From Magnetospirillum sp. XM-1 (GTDB taxonomy: Bacteria; Pseudomonadota; Alphaproteobacteria; Rhodospirillales; Magnetospirillaceae), in NCBI RefSeq assembly GCF_001511835.1, contig NZ_LN997848.1:1550001-1614000 (forward strand): 64,000 nucleotides of DNA, in the 5' to 3' direction. How positions within the stretch are numbered: position 1 is the first letter of the stretch; each line of letters starts with the position of its first letter. This document shows, piece by piece, positions 27,894 to 37,630 of this stretch. The translations under genes and the position numbers were made by a program. Below the pieces are notes generated by a model, which saw only the letters and a list, made by a program, of their open reading frames with translations, did no database searches and was not told the origin of the DNA.

Positions 27894-30460
27894 GACGTCG
27901 GCCTTCCGTGCTCGTCTTGCAGAAAGGACAGCGGATAGGGCGGGGCGCGGCCGAGTTCCGCCGAGAGGGCGTTGATGGTCTTCTTCATGGCGAGGATGTC
28001 GATCTCCCGGCCGACCATGGCGCTGTTGAAACGCCTCAGATCCTCGTTGCGCGCCATGAGGTTCGCTTCGATGGACTTGCGCTCGGTGACGTCAACGACA
28101 ACCAGCAGCATGTCGGCGCCCAGATTCCGCCTGCTCAGGAGCACTGTCTTGGTTGAACCGTCGCGGCATCGCACGGTTTGCTCGTGAAACTCCATGGATG
28201 ACGAATGGCCGGATTCGCCTTTCCAGTTATTGGCCCGGTCAAGGGATTCGAATTCACGCTGCTGCGGATCGACCAGGACCAGTCGCCGCCAGTCCTCGAC
28301 CGTCTGCATTTCGGCGGGTGTGTAGCCGAACAAGTTGATGAAGGACGAATTCATCAGCGCGATGCGCCCGTCCCGGTCGCTGGTCGACAGGGCGATCGGC
28401 GCGTGCTCGAACAACTGCCGGAAACGCTCCTCGCCCTCACGAAGGGCGACACCGGCCTGTTTGCGGTCGGTGATGTCGTGGTTGATCCCGTGCCGTCCCA
28501 GATGGGCGCCATCGGCGGCATGGACCGGCCAGCAGCGGTGGGCCACCCAATGTATGGCGCCGTCGGGATGGACGACGCGGAATTCCATCTCCCCCACATG
28601 GTTGTCCGCTTCGGCCAGATGCCTGACATAGGCGTCCCGGTCGTCGGGATGGATGATGGCGGTCATCAGGTTCGGGTCCGCCAGGAAATCTTCCACCGCA
28701 CGCCCGAATACGTGCCGGCAGGCCGGCGAGAGGTAGCGCAGGCGCTGCTGTGGATCGGCCCAGAAAATGACATCGATGGCGTTTTCGGCCAGCAGGCGGA
28801 ATTTCTCCTCGGAATCGCTCACCTGATGGAGGAGGAGCTCCATCTCTTCCGCCCTGTGGCGCAGAGCCTCCTCCGCCTGCCGCCGTTCGGTGACATCGAC
28901 GAAAATGGCCAGCGCGCCGTCATCGACGGCAATGCCCGAGACCTCGAAAAGGCGCCGGCGCCCGTCGCCGCAGACGATCCAGACCTCGGCTGGCGCGATG
29001 GGGCCCCGTTCAGCGATGGCTTGGGCAAGCCTTTCGCTCCACGAGGCCTTCGCCTGCTCCCGGTATTCGGGATCGGGATAGGACTGGCGCCACCAGTCGT
29101 CGATGGTGGCAAGCTCCGTCGCCGTACGGCTGAACACCGAATCGAAATGGCGATTGCGGGCCAGAATCCGGCCGTCAAAGGTCGAGAAGCCGAGGGCCAC
29201 GGGCACCGCCTCGAACAGGCGGGCGAAGCGCTCCTGGTTGTCGCGGATCTGCTCGGCCGCCAGGTCGAGACGCTGACGGACCCGGACGATTTCGGCGATG
29301 GTCGGGGCCGCCGCGTTTTCCTCTCCGTCGGCCAGGCTCGAGATCTGGCGATCGATGGTGCGGCTGGCCCACAGGCCGCCCAGAACGCTGCCGCCTCCGG
29401 CCAGCAGCAGGCCCAGCCCCAAAAGGATCGAGGCGGCAATCGCCGGTGCATTGCGGACGTCCCGGGGAATGGTCAGCGCCACCGTCCATCCGGCGACCGA
29501 GGATGGCGCCGAAAGGTGATTGCGGCCGTCCGCCACGTCGTCCCCGCCGCGGCCGCGCGAGGCGATTGTCGAGCCCCGGCCGTCCCGCACGGCGAGCGAC
29601 CACCCGGCCGGCAGCCGCAGCCGGTCGAGGTGCTGCTGGAACTGCCCCGTCTCGATGGTGGTCAGAACGATGTGTCGGGTCGCGGCGCCCGCTCTCACGG
29701 CCGGGACGGCGATGGCGATCAGGGGGCTTTTCGATACCGGCCCCATGAAGGAGTCCCCGACGACCGGCTTGCCGGTGGCCAGGGCCTCCGGGGCGGCGGC
29801 CCTGCCTTGAGGGCGCGGCAATGGCGGCAGCGGCGTGCCCAACGGTTCGCGGGTGTTCATCACCATGCGCATGGGATCGCCCGTCTCGGCCAAAATCACA
29901 TGGCTGCCGAAGCCGGCCTTGAACTCCTGGGCCAGCCGATAGAATTGCGGCCACAACGCCGGCTCGTCGAGCAGCGGGGAATTGGCCAGCATGCCCAGCG
30001 CCCCCAGGCGCGAGGACAGCTTCTGATCGATCTCGGCCATCACGTCCCGGACTATGGACTCGGCCTGTGCCTCGCTCTCGGCCTCCCGGTCCCGGATGGT
30101 GAGGGCGCCCAGGACGACCGCCAGGGCCAGCAAGGGGGCGCCGCTCAGCAGGATCAGCCTGACCAGGTAATTTCGCAGCCTCATTCCCTTGACCATTCCA
30201 CCGACGGTCGAAGACAAGGAGGATATGTGCGGCGCACCGTCCGTATTCATCCCCCTGGCGGGAATGCGGAACATGGCCATGCCAAGAAGAGCCGCGGTAA
30301 CGGTGACGAAGGCCAGGCCCTTGATCTTGGCGAATCGGGTCATGGTCTCGGGGTCCAGCAACAGCGCCATGACCGAGTCCGACACGAGAATCCAAACCGA
30401 CGCCCCGATTGCGTAAGCCAGGACCGTGACGACCACGAAGCGGGTACGAGAGGGCATCAT
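27890..30460 (-). CDS. Cache-PAS sensor protein without kinase domain
   Basis: 856 residues. Membrane helices at about 8-30, 46-64 and 98-120, then a periplasmic Cache-like region (about 121-335), another helix (about 340-365), and three cytoplasmic PAS domains (about 405-530, 550-670 and 680-800). The chain ends in a coiled coil with GREIDILAMKKTINALSAELGRAPPYP, the same tail type as the next gene. No kinase, cyclase or GGDEF output domain is present. First gene of the operon. The first two codons are ATG ATG; either may be used. Confidence 0.85.
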   Translation of the reverse strand: MMPSRTRFVVVTVLAYAIGASVWILVSDSVMALLLDPETMTRFAKIKGLAFVTVTAALLGMAMFRIPARGMNTDGAPHISSLSSTVGGMVKGMRLRNYLVRLILLSGAPLLALAVVLGALTIRDREAESEAQAESIVRDVMAEIDQKLSSRLGALGMLANSPLLDEPALWPQFYRLAQEFKAGFGSHVILAETGDPMRMVMNTREPLGTPLPPLPRPQGRAAAPEALATGKPVVGDSFMGPVSKSPLIAIAVPAVRAGAATRHIVLTTIETGQFQQHLDRLRLPAGWSLAVRDGRGSTIASRGRGGDDVADGRNHLSAPSSVAGWTVALTIPRDVRNAPAIAASILLGLGLLLAGGGSVLGGLWASRTIDRQISSLADGEENAAAPTIAEIVRVRQRLDLAAEQIRDNQERFARLFEAVPVALGFSTFDGRILARNRHFDSVFSRTATELATIDDWWRQSYPDPEYREQAKASWSERLAQAIAERGPIAPAEVWIVCGDGRRRLFEVSGIAVDDGALAIFVDVTERRQAEEALRHRAEEMELLLHQVSDSEEKFRLLAENAIDVIFWADPQQRLRYLSPACRHVFGRAVEDFLADPNLMTAIIHPDDRDAYVRHLAEADNHVGEMEFRVVHPDGAIHWVAHRCWPVHAADGAHLGRHGINHDITDRKQAGVALREGEERFRQLFEHAPIALSTSDRDGRIALMNSSFINLFGYTPAEMQTVEDWRRLVLVDPQQREFESLDRANNWKGESGHSSSMEFHEQTVRCRDGSTKTVLLSRRNLGADMLLVVVDVTERKSIEANLMARNEDLRRFNSAMVGREIDILAMKKTINALSAELGRAPPYPLSFLQDEHGRPTS

Positions 30461-30901
30461 GACGGCATCTCACATACTTCGCATGAGGCAAGCCATCCCT
30501 GGCTGGCTCCTTTGGTTCGGAGCGGAGTCTGGACCCAGGCGCTCCTATCCTAAGTCGCAGACCTCGCAATCATCGTATTAATACCAAAGGAATATAAACG
30601 CGACAACAGATGGTGGTAAATGAATTTGCCGCGTATCATGTCTGGATTGTGAATGATGCCTCAGCCCCAGGGCTGAATCAACTCTTGGGCGATGCCTGTC
30701 CGCCGTTCCGATTGGGGCTCAAGGCCCTTGTAAACGCTCGCGAATGCTCACCTCGCCGTAATCCGGGCCGGGCGGAGCGCTATGGTGGGAGGCTGGATCG
30801 TTCTCGCGAGTTTGCCAGGGACCGTCGGAGCGGACCGCCGGAGGGCCCAACCTGGACGTAGAACCGCTCTTGGCAGTTCTTGGCTCGCTGAGAAATTCGC
30901 G
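30461..30901. other. Intergenic region upstream of the signalling operon
   Basis: 441 bp. An AT-rich patch at 30570-30605 (minus strand GGTATTAATACGATG) probably contains the operon promoter, but no clean hexamer pair is seen. A 83-codon open frame at 30610-30861 has no family pattern or ribosome site and is not called. Confidence 0.4.
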
Positions 30902-30977
<76 letters not shown>

Positions 30978-31048
30978 GTCGAGGCGCGAGGGCGACTTGA
31001 TAGCCGCCCCGGCGGGGAAAATCAAGGCCGTATTCGGACTTTTTCGTA

Positions 31049-32824
31049 TCAGCGTGCGATTGCCGCGTCGTCGACGATCAATTGGACCGACGAATTGCCC
31101 TGCCAGGTGTCGACGCGCAGGGTTCCGGCTAGGTGGAAGGCGGCGCCCGCCGAGGACAGCAGGGCGTGGCCCATCTCGGAATCGGCGGCGCGGAAGGCGA
31201 TGGCCTTCAGGCGCTTGCCGCCGGCGCCGGCCAGCATCAGGCGCACATGGCCCGAGCCCACCACATCGGCCCTGGCGATGCGGGCGCCCGAGATGGCGAA
31301 GCGCGGTTCCGGGTTGCCCGAGCCGAAGGGGCCGACCTGGGAGAGGGTTTCCACCAGTTCGATGCCTGCCGCGCCGGCGTCGAGCGCGCCGTCCAGTTCC
31401 AGCAGCGGCACCAGCTCGCCTTCCAACTGGGCCTGGAGGCGTTCGGCCAGGAAGTCGGACAGCGCGTCCAGCTTGTCGCAGGCCACGGTGAAGCCGGCCG
31501 CCATGGCGTGGCCGCCGCCGGCCCGAAGCAGCCCGGCCTGGCGCGCCGCGATGATGGCCGAGCCCAGATCGAGGCCGGACACCGAGCGGCCCGAGCCCTT
31601 GCCCTGGTCGCCTTCCAGCGCCACCACACACGCGACGCGGCCATAGCGCTCCTTGAGCCGGCCGGCGACGATGCCGATGACGCCGGGATGCCAGTTCTCG
31701 CCCGCCGCGATCAGAAGGGGACGGCCGTCGTCGGGGCGGCCTTCCACCTGTTCGATGGCGTCGTACAGCACGGCGGCCTCGATCTCCTGGCGGTCCTTGT
31801 TGTAGCCGTCCAGCTGGCGGGCGATCTCGGCGGCCTCGGCCGGATTGTCGGTGGACATCAGCCGGGTGCCCAGCTCGGCCTCGCCCACCCGGCCGCCGGC
31901 ATTGACCCGCGGCCCCAGCACGTAGCCGAGCGTATAGGAATCGGGGCGCTCCTTGACCCCGGCCACGTCGGCCAGGGCGGCGAGGCCCACATTGCCCCGC
32001 CGTGCCATCACCTTGAGTCCCTGGACCACCAGGGCGCGGTTGACGCCCACCAGGGGCACCACGTCGCAGACGGTGCCCAGCGCCACCAGGTCGAGCCAGC
32101 GCATCAGGTCGGGGGCGGGGCGCGACGCGTACCAGCCGGCCTGCTTGAGGCCGCGGTTGAGCCCCACCGCCAGCAGGAAGGCGACGCCCACCGCCGCCAT
32201 GTGTCCATGGGGGCTGGTCTCGTCCAGGCGGTTGGGGTTGATCACCGCCAGGGCGGCGGGCAACGCCGTCTCTCCCACATGGTGATCGACGACGATCATG
32301 TCGAGGCCGGCCTGGGTCGCGGTCTCCAGGGCGTCGAAGGCGGTGGTGCCGCAATCCACCGTGACCACCACGCCGACCCCCTCGTCCTTGAGGCGGAGCA
32401 AAGCGGGGGCGTTGGGGCCGTAGCCCTCCTTGATGCGGTCGGGGATGTAGACCCGCGTGCGGGCGCCCATGCCGTCCATGGCGTTTTTGAGCAGCGCCGA
32501 CGAGGTGGCGCCGTCCACGTCGTAATCGCCGAAGATGCCGATGGTCTCGGCCCGGGTCACCGCCCGGACCAGCCGCTCCACCGCCTGCTCCATGCCCTTC
32601 AGATGGCCGGGATCGGGCAGGAGGTCCTTGAGCGTCGGGTTGAGGAAGCGCTCGGCTTCGTCCAGGCCCACGCCGCGCGACGCCAGGACGCGGCCCACCA
32701 GTTCCGGCAGGCCGAGGCGCTGGGACAGCGCCAGGGCGAGGCGTTCGTCGCCGGGCCGCGCCAGCCAGCGCCGCCCGGACAGCGAGCGCTCCACCCCCAG
32801 GAAGGCGGGCTGGGTATGGCTCAT
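31049..32824 (-). CDS. recJ: Single-stranded-DNA-specific exonuclease RecJ
   Basis: 591 residues. A 5'-3' exonuclease of recombination and mismatch repair. DHH-family motifs: IGIFGDYDVDGATSSALL (about 94-111), VTVDCGTT, MIVVDHHVG (DHH), and the DHHA1 motif GGGHAMAAGF. An OB-type domain ends the protein. The ATG overlaps the TGA of the upstream glpX (ATGA). Last protein gene of the aminotransferase-hom-glpX-recJ cluster; tRNA-Glu follows 71 bp downstream. Confidence 0.95.
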   Translation of the reverse strand: MSHTQPAFLGVERSLSGRRWLARPGDERLALALSQRLGLPELVGRVLASRGVGLDEAERFLNPTLKDLLPDPGHLKGMEQAVERLVRAVTRAETIGIFGDYDVDGATSSALLKNAMDGMGARTRVYIPDRIKEGYGPNAPALLRLKDEGVGVVVTVDCGTTAFDALETATQAGLDMIVVDHHVGETALPAALAVINPNRLDETSPHGHMAAVGVAFLLAVGLNRGLKQAGWYASRPAPDLMRWLDLVALGTVCDVVPLVGVNRALVVQGLKVMARRGNVGLAALADVAGVKERPDSYTLGYVLGPRVNAGGRVGEAELGTRLMSTDNPAEAAEIARQLDGYNKDRQEIEAAVLYDAIEQVEGRPDDGRPLLIAAGENWHPGVIGIVAGRLKERYGRVACVVALEGDQGKGSGRSVSGLDLGSAIIAARQAGLLRAGGGHAMAAGFTVACDKLDALSDFLAERLQAQLEGELVPLLELDGALDAGAAGIELVETLSQVGPFGSGNPEPRFAISGARIARADVVGSGHVRLMLAGAGGKRLKAIAFRAADSEMGHALLSSAGAAFHLAGTLRVDTWQGNSSVQLIVDDAAIAR

Positions 32825-33813
32825 GCGGGCAGATGGCTCCGGCTGAGGTCGTGCTGGACGCTTAAGTGGCGGATGGTGCCGGTGGCCGAGCGCATGACCA
32901 GGGAATGGCTTTCCGCCCGGTTGCCGGGGAACAGGCGGGCGCCCTTCAGCACATGGCCGTCGGTGATGCCGGTGGCGGCGAACATCACTTCGCCGCGCAC
33001 CATGTCGTCGATGTTCCACTTGCGCCGCGTGTCGCCGATGCCGACCCGGCGGGCGGCGGCGTGATCGGCTTCCGAGCGGCACAGCAGGCGGCACTGCATC
33101 TGGGCGCCCAGGCATTTCAGCCCGGCGGCGGCCAGCACGCCCTGGGCGGCCCCGCCCGAGCCCATGTAGACGTCGACGCCCGAGCCGGGCAGGCCGGCGG
33201 CCAGCGCGCCGGACACGTCGCCGTCATCGAACAGGGTGACCCGCACGCCGGCGGCGTAGAGGCGCTCGATCAGCTCTGCGTGGCGGGGGCGGTCGAGAAC
33301 GCTGACGGTCAGTTCCGAGATGGTCAGGCCCTTGGCCTCGGCCAGCCGCGACAGGTTCTCCTCGGGCGTGGAATCCAGGTCCAGCAGGCCGGCGGGCAGG
33401 CCGGCGCCGACCACGATCTTTTCCATGTAGGAGTGCTGTGGCACCTTGAGGAAGCTGCCTTCCTCGGTCATGGCCACTACCGACAGGGCGTTGTGGGCGC
33501 CGCGCGCGCAGATGGAGCGGCCCTCCAGCGCGGTCAGCACGATGTCGACCTTGGGGCCCTTGCCGTTGCCCACCTTCTCGCCGGTGTGCAGCGGCTGGCT
33601 GGGGTCGTCGCCTTCGCCGTTGACGATGACGCCTTCCATGGCCAGGCCGTTCAGGGCGTGCTGCATGGCCGAGCAGGCGGCCTGGTCGGCGGCGCGTTCG
33701 TCGCCACGTCCGGTCTGGCGGGCGGCGGCCAGCGCGCTGGATTCGGTGACGCGCACCACCTCCAGCGCCAGGTTGCGGTCAAGGACGGGCAGGGTGGCGG
33801 AATAAATGGACAT
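32821..33813 (-). CDS. glpX: GlpX-family (class II FBPase-like) protein, divergent active site
   Basis: 330 residues, normal length. GlpX enzymes remove the 1-phosphate of fructose-1,6-bisphosphate. TGRGDERAADQAA (34-46) keeps the first metal Asp and YMEKIVVG and GSGGAAQGVL are typical. However, the signature GEGERDEAPMLYIGE is GEG-DDPSQPLHT-GE here, and DPLEGT is TALEGR (94-99): the metal-binding Asp and the following Thr are lost. Whether it is still a phosphatase is doubtful. It overlaps recJ (ATGA) and lies 12 bp from hom. Confidence 0.85.
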   Translation of the reverse strand: MSIYSATLPVLDRNLALEVVRVTESSALAAARQTGRGDERAADQAACSAMQHALNGLAMEGVIVNGEGDDPSQPLHTGEKVGNGKGPKVDIVLTALEGRSICARGAHNALSVVAMTEEGSFLKVPQHSYMEKIVVGAGLPAGLLDLDSTPEENLSRLAEAKGLTISELTVSVLDRPRHAELIERLYAAGVRVTLFDDGDVSGALAAGLPGSGVDVYMGSGGAAQGVLAAAGLKCLGAQMQCRLLCRSEADHAAARRVGIGDTRRKWNIDDMVRGEVMFAATGITDGHVLKGARLFPGNRAESHSLVMRSATGTIRHLSVQHDLSRSHLPA

Positions 33814-33825
33814 AGCCCAAAGCCT

Positions 33826-35115
33826 TCACAGGGACTCGATACGGATCAGCTGCAGGTCGGTGACCGAGACCAGCGCCCGGATGCGCTCGACGGCGCGCAG
33901 CATGGAGGCCTCGTCGGTCTCGTGCACGGTCATCACCACCGGGACCACCTCGGACGGCGCGCGGCCGCGCTGGATGATCTGCTCCATGGAGACCTTCTCC
34001 TGCTTGAGCGCGGCGGCCACGTCGGCGAACACGCCGGGCTCGTCCCTGACCATCAGGCGGATGTAATAGGCGCTGCGATGGGCGCCCGAGGGGGCGGCGG
34101 GCCGGGGCTTCAGCGCCTCGACCTTCAGGCCGAAGGTGGGCATGGTCCGGCCCGAGGCCAGGTCCATCAGGTCGGCGACCACGGCCGAGGCGGTGGGGCG
34201 CGCACCCGCGCCCCTTCCTTCCAGCACGGTGCGGCCGACGAAATCGCCCTCGGTGACGATGGCGTTGAAGGGGCCGCTCACATGGGCCAGCGGGAAACTC
34301 AGCGGCACCATGGCGGGGTAGACGCGGGTCTCGACGCCCTGGTCCGAGACCGAGGCGACGCCCAGGAGCTTGATGCGGTAGCCCAACTCGTCGGCATAGC
34401 GGATGTCCAGCGCGCTGACGTTGCGGATGCCCTCGCACGACACGCCGTCGATATTGGTCGGCATGGCGAAGGCCAGCGACGCCAGGATGGCCAGCTTGTG
34501 GGCGGTGTCGGTGCCGTCGATGTCGAAGCTGGGGTCGGCCTCGGCATAGCCGAGCGCCTGGGCCTCGGCCAGCACGTCGGAGAAGTCGCGCCCCGTTTCG
34601 CGCATGGTGGTGAGGATGTAGTTGCAGGTGCCGTTGAGGATGCCCATCACCTTGGTGACGCGGTTGCCGGCCAGGCCTTCGCGCAGGGACTTGATCACCG
34701 GGATGCCGCCGCCGACGCTGGCCTCGAAGCCGATATTGCCGCCCTTGGCCTCGGCGATCCGGGCCAGTTCCAGCCCATGGTGGGCGATCATCGCCTTGTT
34801 GGCGGTGACCACGCTCTTGCCCCGTTCCAGCGCCGTCCTGACCACGTCGAGCGCGATGCCCTTGGCGCCGCCGATCAGCTCGACCAGCACGTCGTAATCG
34901 CAGGTCTTGGCCATGTCGCGGGCGTCGGCGAAGAAGGCCACGCCGTCCAGCGGCAACTCCGGCGGCTTGACCAAAGCGGCGGCGCCCACCAGGGCCAGCG
35001 GGCGCCCGGCGCGGGCGGCCAGCAATTCGGCCTGGTCGTGCAGCAGCTGCACGGTGCCGCCGCCGACGGTGCCCAAGCCGGCGATGGCGATTTTGAGGGG
35101 ATTGGCTTTGGTCAT
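33826..35115 (-). CDS. hom: Homoserine dehydrogenase
   Basis: 429 residues. It reduces aspartate semialdehyde to homoserine for threonine and methionine synthesis. Rossmann motif IAGLGTVGGGTVQLL at the N-terminus; VTANKAMIAHHG; catalytic region GILNGTCNYILTTM and EADPSFDIDGTDTAHKLAIL with the active-site Asp and Lys. A C-terminal ACT domain (about 345-429) implies feedback control, usually by threonine. The ATG overlaps the upstream aminotransferase stop (ATGA), with AGGAA as ribosome site. Confidence 0.96.
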   Translation of the reverse strand: MTKANPLKIAIAGLGTVGGGTVQLLHDQAELLAARAGRPLALVGAAALVKPPELPLDGVAFFADARDMAKTCDYDVLVELIGGAKGIALDVVRTALERGKSVVTANKAMIAHHGLELARIAEAKGGNIGFEASVGGGIPVIKSLREGLAGNRVTKVMGILNGTCNYILTTMRETGRDFSDVLAEAQALGYAEADPSFDIDGTDTAHKLAILASLAFAMPTNIDGVSCEGIRNVSALDIRYADELGYRIKLLGVASVSDQGVETRVYPAMVPLSFPLAHVSGPFNAIVTEGDFVGRTVLEGRGAGARPTASAVVADLMDLASGRTMPTFGLKVEALKPRPAAPSGAHRSAYYIRLMVRDEPGVFADVAAALKQEKVSMEQIIQRGRAPSEVVPVVMTVHETDEASMLRAVERIRALVSVTDLQLIRIESL

Positions 35116-36350
35116 CGTTCCGTTCCTGCCATGCGCTGTTTTTCGGAAGCCTCGAGCACCTGTCCGGTGTTGCCGAGGAAGGTCTTGATGTTGCGCACCG
35201 CCTGACGGGTGCGCTGGACGTTTTCCACCAGTCCGATGCGGACGTGGGAATCGCCGTATTCGCCGAAGCCGATGCCGGGCGCCACCGCCACCTGGGCCTC
35301 GCGCATCAGGAGCTTGGAGAATTCCAGCGAGCCGAGATGGGCGAAGGCCTTGGGGATGGGGGCCCAGGCGAACATGGTGGCGGGCGGGCTGGGGATGTCC
35401 CAGCCGGCGGCGCTCAATCCCTCGATCAGGGCGTCGCGGCGGCCTTTGTACAGCGCGCGGATCTCGTCGACGCAATCCTGCGGACCGTTCAACGCGGCGG
35501 TGGCCGCCACCTGGATGGGGGTGAAGGCGCCGTAATCGAGATAGCTCTTGATGCGGCCGAGTGCCGCGATCAGCGTCTTGTTGCCGGCGGCGAAGCCGAT
35601 GCGCCAGCCCGGCATGTTGTAGGTCTTGCTCATGGAGGTGAACTCGACCGCGATGTCCTTGGCGCCGGGAATCTGCAGGATCGAGGGCGGCGGGGCCACG
35701 TCGAAATAGATCTCGGAATAGGCCAGGTCGGACAGGATCCAGATGCCGTGATGGCGGCAGAACTCCACCACCTGGCCGTAGAAGTCGAGATCGGCCAAGA
35801 GCGCGGTGGGGTTGGACGGATAGTTCAGCACCAGGGCGATGGGCTTGGGCACCGAATGGCGCACGGCGCGGTCCAGCGCCTTCAGGAATTCGGCGTCGGG
35901 GGTCACCGGCACGAAGCGGCACGAGCCGCCGGCGATGATGAAGCCGTAAGGGTGGATGGGATAGCTGGGATTGGGTACCAGCACGATGTCGCCGGGGCTG
36001 GTGATGGCGTTGGCCAGATTGGCCAGCCCCTCCTTGGAGCCCAGCGTGACGATGCACTCGGCCTCGGGATCGATGTCGACGTTGAACCGGCGCTGGTAAT
36101 AGGCCGACAGCGCCTTGCGCAGGCCGGGGATGCCGCGGCTCATGGAGTAGCGGTGGGCGCGGGGATTGCGGGCGGCTTCCACCAGCTTGTCGACGATGTG
36201 GGCGGGGGTGGGCTGGTCGGGGTTGCCCATGCCGAAATCGATGATGTCCTCGCCGGCGGCGCGGGCGCGGGCCTTCATGGCGTTCACCTCGGCGAACACA
36301 TAGGGCGGAAGGCGCTTGATCCGATGGAAGTCGTGCTGCTGGCTGCTCAT
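35112..36350 (-). CDS. PLP-dependent aminotransferase, LL-DAP/AlaC type
   Basis: 412 residues, fold type I. The PLP lysine is in FTSMSKTYNMPGWRIGF; NYPSNPTA and LSDLAYSEI bind the cofactor. This class is usually annotated LL-diaminopimelate or alanine aminotransferase and commonly sits just upstream of hom in Rhodospirillales. It is the first gene of the coupled cluster, so it may supply or consume an amino acid of the aspartate family; the true substrate is not evident. Confidence 0.9.
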   Translation of the reverse strand: MSSQQHDFHRIKRLPPYVFAEVNAMKARARAAGEDIIDFGMGNPDQPTPAHIVDKLVEAARNPRAHRYSMSRGIPGLRKALSAYYQRRFNVDIDPEAECIVTLGSKEGLANLANAITSPGDIVLVPNPSYPIHPYGFIIAGGSCRFVPVTPDAEFLKALDRAVRHSVPKPIALVLNYPSNPTALLADLDFYGQVVEFCRHHGIWILSDLAYSEIYFDVAPPPSILQIPGAKDIAVEFTSMSKTYNMPGWRIGFAAGNKTLIAALGRIKSYLDYGAFTPIQVAATAALNGPQDCVDEIRALYKGRRDALIEGLSAAGWDIPSPPATMFAWAPIPKAFAHLGSLEFSKLLMREAQVAVAPGIGFGEYGDSHVRIGLVENVQRTRQAVRNIKTFLGNTGQVLEASEKQRMAGTER

Positions 36351-36426
36351 GGGCCGAACCTAATCTGCTGCGAGGCCCCCCTCGAAGGGGACCCTAATGC
36401 GGCAGCGGTTAAGAATCGATGGCTAT

Positions 36427-36465
36427 TTGAACGGACCCAGACATGCACGCCTGGAATCCGTTCAA
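36427..36465 (-). terminator. Stem-loop after the OmpA-like lipoprotein gene
   Basis: Nine-bp arms TTGAACGGA (36427-36435) and TCCGTTCAA (36457-36465), extended inside by CCAG/CTGG. It begins 13 bp past the stop codon. There is no T-run, so it may be a 3' stabiliser or a weak terminator. Confidence 0.55.
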
Positions 36466-36478
36466 TTCAGCCGGGCCA

Positions 36479-37630
36479 TCAGTATTCGATGGAGACCTTG
36501 GCGCCGCTGTCGTCGAAGGCGGACGGCGCCACCGGGTCGGCGGCCACCATGATCTTGCGGGCGGGCACGCCCAGGCTGGCCAGCGACTTGGCCACCGCCC
36601 TGGCGCGGCCCATGGCGACGGAAGCGTCGTCCTGGCCGACGAAGGACACGGCGCCCGGCGAGGGATAGCCGACGATGCGGACCACGCCGCCCGTCTGCTT
36701 CTGCAAGGACGCCACTTCGCGCAGCTGGGCGCCGTCGGCGGCGGTGAGCGCGCCGCTGGGGCCGAATTGCAGCGAGGCCACCTCGAACTGGGCGGCGGGG
36801 CCCTTGGGAGCCACCATGCCCTTGGCGCCGCGCAGGCCCTTGGGGGGCGTCAGGTTGACGGCCCGCTCGCCGGTGTCGGCGGCGAACTGGGGTGAACGGC
36901 TCATGCCCACCGGCGGCTGGGCCGGCACGGCGTAGGTATGGGCCGGCTGGTTGTACGACGCCTGGGTGCGGGGCGCCGGAACGCCGGTGAAGGGGTCGCC
37001 CTTGTTGGTGGCGACGGCGGATTCGGCCAGACGCTTCTGGAAATGCTCGGCCAGCAGGCCACGGCGGGTGGGCACGCTGTCGGGAATTTCGGCGCGGGCC
37101 GGCGGGCCGCCGGGAGCGGTCCGGGGCGGAGCGCTGGGGCCTTCGTCGCGGGCGGCCTGCATGCGGCGGTCGAGCGACGGCTGGTAGGAGCCCTTGCCCG
37201 ACGCGTCCTGGGCGGCGGCGGGAGCCTGGGCCACCTGGGGGGGCTGCGCCTGGGCGGGGGCTTCGGCCACCTGGGTCTGGGTGGGCTGGGTCTTCTTGGC
37301 AAGCTGCTTGGTGGGCGCGGGTTCGCGCCGCACCGATTCGGCGTATTTGGCGTTGCCCTTGTCTCCGGCCAGGCCCTTGCCCGACGGGGCGGTCTTGGCG
37401 CCGGCCTCGTTGACGTTGGGGAACGAGCCTTCGGGGCGGCGGGGCGCGGCCACCACGGGGGGCTCGTCGCCTTCGAACACGCCGGCGACGCCCTTGTACC
37501 ACTCGACGGGATTAAGGGCGTCGGGAACGTAAGAGCAGCCGGCAATCAGAGCGGCGATAGCGACGCTCCGGCCAACGGCCAGAGTGCGGCGCTCATGACG
37601 ACGGCGCCAAGCCTCGATGCAATCGAACAT
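36479..37630 (-). CDS. OmpA-domain lipoprotein, Pro/Ala-rich
   Basis: 383 residues. A lipobox LIAGC places the lipid-bearing cysteine at C32 after a basic N-terminus. SYVPDALNPVEWYKG follows, a motif shared by alphaproteobacterial envelope lipoproteins. A low-complexity Pro/Ala/Gln region (60-270) leads to an OmpA-like C-terminal domain (about 285-383: VASLQFGPSGALTAADGAQL..VRIVGYPS) that may bind peptidoglycan. Divergent from phaC. The ribosome site is weak. Confidence 0.75.
   Translation of the reverse strand: MFDCIEAWRRRHERRTLAVGRSVAIAALIAGCSYVPDALNPVEWYKGVAGVFEGDEPPVVAAPRRPEGSFPNVNEAGAKTAPSGKGLAGDKGNAKYAESVRREPAPTKQLAKKTQPTQTQVAEAPAQAQPPQVAQAPAAAQDASGKGSYQPSLDRRMQAARDEGPSAPPRTAPGGPPARAEIPDSVPTRRGLLAEHFQKRLAESAVATNKGDPFTGVPAPRTQASYNQPAHTYAVPAQPPVGMSRSPQFAADTGERAVNLTPPKGLRGAKGMVAPKGPAAQFEVASLQFGPSGALTAADGAQLREVASLQKQTGGVVRIVGYPSPGAVSFVGQDDASVAMGRARAVAKSLASLGVPARKIMVAADPVAPSAFDDSGAKVSIEY

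Noticed and set aside
30610-30861. 83-codon frame between the signalling operon and tRNA-Glu
   Set aside because: No ribosome site, no recognisable motif and biased toward Arg/Gly at the end; not called.
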